From Streptomyces poonensis (lineage in GTDB: Bacteria; Actinomycetota; Actinomycetes; Streptomycetales; Streptomycetaceae): a stretch of 64,000 nucleotides of DNA. The DNA lies in assembly GCF_014650915.1 (NCBI RefSeq), contig NZ_BMVW01000001.1, positions 1 to 64,000 of the forward strand, given 5' to 3'. Below, one piece after another: positions 60,031 to 64,000 of the stretch (position 1 is its first letter; each line of letters begins with the position of its first letter). A program made the translations under genes and the position numbers. The notes below the pieces were generated by a model, which saw nothing but the letters and a program-made list of their open reading frames with translations, did not search any database and was not told the DNA's origin.

Positions 60031-61124
60031 TTCAGTACGAGCGACGTCCACGCCTTGACCCACTCGTCACGATGCTCGGCGATCACGTCCGGTGCCATGG
60101 TCTCCGGGTCGTCGACCTCGACGCTGTACTTCCGGTAGTCCTCCGGCAGCTGCGCGCCCTCCCGTACGGGGTCGACGAACATGTTCATCGGCATGTCCTC
60201 CTGGAAGGTCTTGCCGATCATGAAGTCCAGCAGCGCCTTGCCGCCCTCGGGGTTCGCCGCGTTGCTCAGCAGCCCCGCGTACTCGACCTGCCGGAAGCAG
60301 GTGCCGGTCGCGACGCCGGTCGGCGCGGTCTTCGGCTGCGGGTCGGAGAAGATCGCCTCGGCGGGCGGCGAGCTGGCGTACGAGACGACGAGCGGCCGGT
60401 CGCCCCCGGCCTTCTTCCCGCCGGCGGACCCGGAGAACTCCTCGTTGTAGGCCTGCTCCCAGCCGTCGACGACCTTCACGCCGTTGGCCTTGAGCTTCTT
60501 CCAGTAGTCCTGCCACCTCTCGTCCCCGTACTGCGCGGCGGTGCCGAGGAGGAAGCCGAGACCCGGCGAGGAGGTGGAAGCGTTCGAGGTGACGAGGAGG
60601 TCCTTGTACGCGGGCTTGACGAGATCGTCGAAGGAAACCGGCGGATCGAGCTCGTGCTCGCTGAAGTACGCCTTGTCGTAGTTGACACAGATGTCGCCCG
60701 TGTCGATGGCCGTGACCCGGTGCTTGTCCTGATCGGCACGGTACTCGGACAGAACGGACTCCGCGTCCTTCGCCTCGTACGGCTGGAAGACCCCGTTGTC
60801 GAGGGCCCGCGACAGCAGGGTGTTGTCGACACCGAAGAAGACGTCGCCCTGCGGGTTGTCCTTGGTCAGGACGGCCTTGTTGACGGCCTGCCCGGCGTCA
60901 CCGTCCTTCAGCACCTTGACCTCGTACCCGGACTCCTTCTCGAACTCCTTCAGCACGCCCTCGGAGGCGACGAAGGAGTCATGGGTGACGAGCGTGACGG
61001 TCTTGGAACCGCCACCGCTCCCGCCGTCACCTTCGCCGGAACCGGACGACCCGCACGCGGCCAGCGTCGTGACGAGACCCAGGCCGACGACGACGGCCGT
61101 GCACGTCCTGGTGGTGATGCTCAC
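60027..61124 (-). CDS. thiB: Thiamine-binding lipoprotein, ThiB-like
   Basis: A 365-residue solute-binding protein with a Sec lipoprotein signal (LVTTLAACGSS, Cys near 24), a Gly/Ser linker and the ThiB-like start VTLVTHDSFVASEGVLKEFE; DTGDICVNYDK is also typical. GTG start at 61124 with AGGAGG nine bases upstream. It is the first gene of a three-gene operon under a TPP riboswitch, which makes thiamine (or a precursor) the most likely ligand. Confidence 0.93.
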   Translation of the reverse strand: MSITTRTCTAVVVGLGLVTTLAACGSSGSGEGDGGSGGGSKTVTLVTHDSFVASEGVLKEFEKESGYEVKVLKDGDAGQAVNKAVLTKDNPQGDVFFGVDNTLLSRALDNGVFQPYEAKDAESVLSEYRADQDKHRVTAIDTGDICVNYDKAYFSEHELDPPVSFDDLVKPAYKDLLVTSNASTSSPGLGFLLGTAAQYGDERWQDYWKKLKANGVKVVDGWEQAYNEEFSGSAGGKKAGGDRPLVVSYASSPPAEAIFSDPQPKTAPTGVATGTCFRQVEYAGLLSNAANPEGGKALLDFMIGKTFQEDMPMNMFVDPVREGAQLPEDYRKYSVEVDDPETMAPDVIAEHRDEWVKAWTSLVLK

Positions 61125-61162
61125 TGAATTCTTCCTCCTGGGGGTGACCAGGAAGAGACGCG

Positions 61163-61199
61163 GCCCTGCCCGGGGACCTCGCGGGTTCCCGGGCAGGGC
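61163..61199 (-). terminator. Hairpin in the thiB leader (riboswitch expression platform)
   Basis: GCCCTGCCCGGG at 61163-61174 pairs perfectly with 61188-61199 around a 13-nt loop. It lies between the TPP aptamer and the thiB ribosome site, so it may end transcription when TPP is bound, although no T-run follows. Confidence 0.6.
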
Positions 61200-61216
61200 G
61201 CAACAGCTCGAGTGGT

Positions 61217-61308
61217 GACCGATCTCCCTACCCAGAATGACCTGGGCGAGGTTCAGAGGGTCTGCGGTCGCTCCCGCACTCTCAGCGCTGTGGCGCTCCC
61301 CTGTCGGA
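61217..61308 (-). ncRNA. TPP riboswitch (THI element)
   Basis: Reading the minus strand, the leader has CGACAGGGGAGCGCC, then CGCTGAGAGTGCGG, then CAGACCCTCTGAACCT, then CAGGTCATTCTGGGTAGGGA. These are the conserved CUGAGA, ACCC-UGAACCU and GGGUAgGGA blocks of the THI box in the right order and spacing. It lies about 95 bp upstream of thiB and should reduce thiBPQ expression when thiamine pyrophosphate is plentiful. Confidence 0.93.
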
Positions 61309-61375
61309 ATATGAAGATGTGTGTACGCCGGTCAGCGTACCCCTTGACCGGACAATGGCTGGTAGTGACTGCTGC

Positions 61376-62482
61376 CTACCGCTCGGTGGCCGCCAGCTGG
61401 CCGCACGCGCCGTCGATCTCCTGCCCGCGGGTGTCCCGGATGGTCACCGGCACCCCGTGGGCGGCGATGGCCTCCGCGAACGCCTTCTCGTCCTCGGGCC
61501 GCGAGGCGGTCCACTTGGACCCGGGCGTCGGGTTCAGCGGAATGAGGTTGACGTGCACGGGCTTGCCCTTGAGCAGCCGGCCGAGGCGGTCACCGCGCCA
61601 CGCCTGGTCGTTGATGTCCCGGATCAGCGCGTACTCGATGGACAGCCGCCGCCCGGACCTGGCCGCGTACTCGAACCCGGCGTCCAGCACCTCGCGCACC
61701 TTCCACCGCGTGTTCACGGGGACGAGCGTGTCACGCAGCTCGTCGTCCGGGGCGTGCAGCGAGATGGCGAGGCGGCACTTGAAGCCCTCGTCGGAGAAGC
61801 GGTGGATGGCCGGGACCAGTCCGACGGTGGACACGGTGATACCGCGCTGCGACAGCCCGAGCCCGTCCGGCTCAGGATCGGTCAGCGCGCGAATGGCGCC
61901 CACGACCCGCTTGTAGTTGGCGAGCGGCTCACCCATGCCCATGAAGACGATGTTGCTGAGCCGCGCCGGACCACCGGGGATCTCGCCGTCCCTGAGCGCC
62001 CGCATCCCGTCCACGATCTGGTGCACGATCTCGGCGGTCGACAGGTTCCGGTCGAGCCCGGCCTGGCCGGTCGCGCAGAACGGGCAGTTCATCCCGCAGC
62101 CGGCCTGCGAGCTGATGCACATGGTGACCCGGTCCGGGTAGCGCATCAGCACGGACTCGACGAGCGTGCCGTCGAAGAGCCGCCAGAGGGTCTTGCGGGT
62201 GGTCTCCTGGTCGGTCGACAGATGGCGGACGACCGTCATCAGCTCGGGAAGCAGTGCCTCCTGGAGCTTGGCGCGGGAGGAGGCGGGGATGTCGGTCCAC
62301 TGCTCCGGGTCGTGCGCGTACCGCGCGAAGTAGTGCTGTGACAGCTGCTTCGCACGGAACGGCTTCTCGCCGACCGCGGCGACCGCCTCCTTGCGCTCGG
62401 CGGGCGTGAGGTCAGCGAGATGCCGCGGCGGCTTCTTGGCTCCGCGCGGCGCGACGAAAGTGAGTTCTCCGGGCTTAGGCAT
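61376..62482 (-). CDS. rlmN: 23S rRNA (adenine2503-C2)-methyltransferase, radical SAM
   Basis: A 368-residue dual-specificity methyltransferase for 23S rRNA A2503 and some tRNAs. The radical-SAM cluster motif is CGMNCPFC within [18 protein letters not shown]. The SAM-contact GMGEPLANY and the C-terminal region with the methyl-carrying Cys ([11 protein letters not shown]) are present. The start at 62482 reads [10 protein letters not shown]. It lies between the TPP leader and cdsA, the usual Streptomyces order. Confidence 0.96.
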   Translation of the reverse strand: MPKPGELTFVAPRGAKKPPRHLADLTPAERKEAVAAVGEKPFRAKQLSQHYFARYAHDPEQWTDIPASSRAKLQEALLPELMTVVRHLSTDQETTRKTLWRLFDGTLVESVLMRYPDRVTMCISSQAGCGMNCPFCATGQAGLDRNLSTAEIVHQIVDGMRALRDGEIPGGPARLSNIVFMGMGEPLANYKRVVGAIRALTDPEPDGLGLSQRGITVSTVGLVPAIHRFSDEGFKCRLAISLHAPDDELRDTLVPVNTRWKVREVLDAGFEYAARSGRRLSIEYALIRDINDQAWRGDRLGRLLKGKPVHVNLIPLNPTPGSKWTASRPEDEKAFAEAIAAHGVPVTIRDTRGQEIDGACGQLAATER

Positions 62483-62593
62483 GGCCTTACCAGTGTCGCA
62501 GACGAACGCGGAAGGGCCCGCCGCCCTGTGGACAACGAGCCCCTCACCCGACCCTCACGCACAAAAGCGCAGGTCAGACGCCTGCTAAACGGG

Positions 62594-63721
62594 TCAGCCC
62601 GCCCCCACGAAGGCCACCAGCAGCAGCCACACCACCGGAGCCGTGGGCAGCAGTGAGTCGAGGCGGTCCATGATTCCGCCGTGGCCCGGCAGCAGGGTGC
62701 CCATGTCCTTGATGCCCAGGTCACGCTTGATCATGGACTCGCCGAGGTCGCCGAGCGTGGCGCTGGCCGCGACCGCGAGGCCGAGGAGCAGGCCCTGCCA
62801 CCAGGTGCCGCCGTCGATCAGGAACTGCATGGACAGCGCGCCCGCGACCATGGCGAAAGCGATCGCGCCGAGCAGGCCCTCGCGGGTCTTGCCCGGGCTG
62901 ATGCGCGGGGCGAGCTTGCGCCGGCCGAAGCGCCAGCCGACCGCGTACGCGCCCGTGTCGCTGACGACCGTCAGCAGCAGGAAGACCAGGACCCGCCACG
63001 GGCCGTCGTCCGCGGTGAGCATCAGGGCGACGAAGGTGGCCAGGAACGGTACGTAGAAGGCGGCGAAGAGCCCGGCCGTGACGTCCTTGAGGTAGCCCTC
63101 CGGAGTCTCCGTCATACGCCAGACGAGAACCGCGAGCGCGGTGAGCGCCATCGCCACCCAGGCGCCGTCCGGGCCCCGTACGTACCCGGCGACGACCATC
63201 GCCGCACCGCCCACCGCGAGCGGTACCAGGGGCGCCTTGATGCCCTTGCGCTCCTGGAGACGCGTCGTCAGCTCCCACAGGCCCACCACCACGGCGACCG
63301 CTATGACACCGACGAACACGGCCTTGACGACGAACAACGACGCGACGATCACCGCACCGAGTCCCAGCCCGACCCCTATCGCGGCGCCCAGGTCCCGGCC
63401 CGCGCTCTTCTTCTGCGGGGCGGGCTGCGGGGCGTCGGGCGGCATGGGCTCCGGCTCCTGCGGCGCCGCCCTGTGGGGCTGGGGCTGCGCCTGCGGCGTG
63501 TCGTCACGGAACAGGGGGCCACCCAGCCGGGCGGCCCCCCGGTCGTCATCCTGGTTCCCGCCATGCGCGGGGACGTCGGGCACGATGGGCATGGGCCGAG
63601 TCTGCTGGGCGTCATGCGCATCGTACGCGGGACCCGCCGGGGCAGCCCCCTGAACAGGTCCTCGGTCGGACGGCCCCCAGTACCCGGCGTGTGGCGGGGC
63701 CCCCCAGGAAGAGTCGTTCAT
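62594..63721 (-). CDS. cdsA: Phosphatidate cytidylyltransferase
   Basis: A 375-residue membrane enzyme making CDP-diacylglycerol from phosphatidate and CTP. About eight helices follow a 110-residue Pro/Gln/Asp-rich cytoplasmic N-terminus. The family signature near the end (TLGDLGESMIKRDLGIKDMG, then LLPGHGGIMDRLDSLL) is complete. The start overlaps the frr stop by one base (TGATG). Confidence 0.95.
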   Translation of the reverse strand: MNDSSWGAPPHAGYWGPSDRGPVQGAAPAGPAYDAHDAQQTRPMPIVPDVPAHGGNQDDDRGAARLGGPLFRDDTPQAQPQPHRAAPQEPEPMPPDAPQPAPQKKSAGRDLGAAIGVGLGLGAVIVASLFVVKAVFVGVIAVAVVVGLWELTTRLQERKGIKAPLVPLAVGGAAMVVAGYVRGPDGAWVAMALTALAVLVWRMTETPEGYLKDVTAGLFAAFYVPFLATFVALMLTADDGPWRVLVFLLLTVVSDTGAYAVGWRFGRRKLAPRISPGKTREGLLGAIAFAMVAGALSMQFLIDGGTWWQGLLLGLAVAASATLGDLGESMIKRDLGIKDMGTLLPGHGGIMDRLDSLLPTAPVVWLLLVAFVGAG

Positions 63722-64000
63722 CAGACCTCGAGCAGCTCGGCTTCCTTGTGCTTGAGGAGCTCGTCCACCTGGGCGACGTACTTCGCGGTGGTGTCGTCGA
63801 GTTCCTTCTCCGCGCGGCGGCCCTCGTCCTCGCCGACCTCGCCGTCCTTGACCAGCTTGTCGATGGCGTCCTTGGCCTTGCGGCGGACCGAGCGGATGGA
63901 CACCTTGGCGTCCTCGGCCTTGGTCTTGGCGACCTTGATGTAGTCGCGACGGCGCTCCTCGGTGAGCTCGGGGAACACCACACGGATGATGTTGCCGTCG
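63721..64000 (-). CDS. frr: Ribosome recycling factor, C-terminal part
   Basis: The last 92 codons of frr; the gene runs off the right edge. The sequence [20 protein letters not shown], then [20 protein letters not shown], is the helical domain of RRF, which with EF-G splits ribosomes after termination. An apparent start within this stretch is only an internal Val codon. It overlaps cdsA by one base, as in many actinobacteria. Confidence 0.95.
   Translation of the reverse strand, partial: DGNIIRVVFPELTEERRRDYIKVAKTKAEDAKVSIRSVRRKAKDAIDKLVKDGEVGEDEGRRAEKELDDTTAKYVAQVDELLKHKEAELLEV

Overview
This is a chromosomal segment of a high-GC actinomycete, almost certainly a Streptomyces. The evidence is the very high third-position GC, GTG starts, Tat-type lipoprotein signals, a mycothiol-dependent enzyme family member, an LAETG (class E sortase) surface protein, and Streptomyces-type housekeeping blocks at both ends. 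No tRNA, rRNA, CRISPR or prophage was seen.

Layout. 1-6574: end of ispG, then an rseP-like protease and dxr (overlapping by 4 bp), a full-length secA and a small unknown gene, all on the minus strand. 6701-8638: a large acyl-CoA dehydrogenase. 9159-27831: a carbohydrate locus that reads as a complete xyloglucan utilization system. It has a LacI regulator followed by a GH31 alpha-xylosidase-type enzyme (+). On the minus strand is a seven-gene run: sugar-binding lipoprotein, two permeases, secreted GH74, GH42, GH95 and secreted GH12. Opposite this run is a GH3 enzyme (+). Four copies of one palindrome centred on GAAGCGCTTC sit only in front of lacI and in the divergent promoter region. An IS605-family remnant lies between GH31 and GH12. 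27919-33698: an aldehyde dehydrogenase, a PucR-type regulator and a large membrane ATPase. 34018-43895: gabT, a PAP2 phosphatase, then a six-gene polyamine uptake and oxidation operon (aldehyde dehydrogenase, binding protein, ATPase, two permeases, PuuB-like oxidase). 44064-48526: a NADAR protein, a DUF4190-like membrane protein, an adenosine-deaminase-family enzyme that is probably the menaquinone-pathway aminodeoxyfutalosine deaminase, a GDPD and a membrane protein. 48696-54646: a second polyamine/GABA block (aldehyde dehydrogenase divergent from an Lrp regulator plus omega-aminotransferase) and a two-gene ABC system. 54770-57235: a VOC protein, the LAETG surface protein, short tandem repeats and a mycothiol-dependent isomerase-family protein. 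57301-61312: a thiamine ABC transporter operon under a TPP riboswitch. 61376-64000: rlmN, cdsA and the end of frr.

How it works together. In the xyloglucan locus only GH74 (Tat) and GH12 (Sec) carry export signals, while GH31, GH42, GH95 and GH3 do not. This fits cutting of the polymer outside the cell, import of branched oligosaccharides by the CUT1-type transporter, and removal of fucose, galactose, xylose and glucose inside, with the LacI protein as the local repressor. The polyamine blocks together encode uptake, amine oxidation or transamination, aldehyde oxidation and GABA transamination. The window appears syntenic with the frr-to-ispG part of the Streptomyces core; this is from memory of the genus, not a search.
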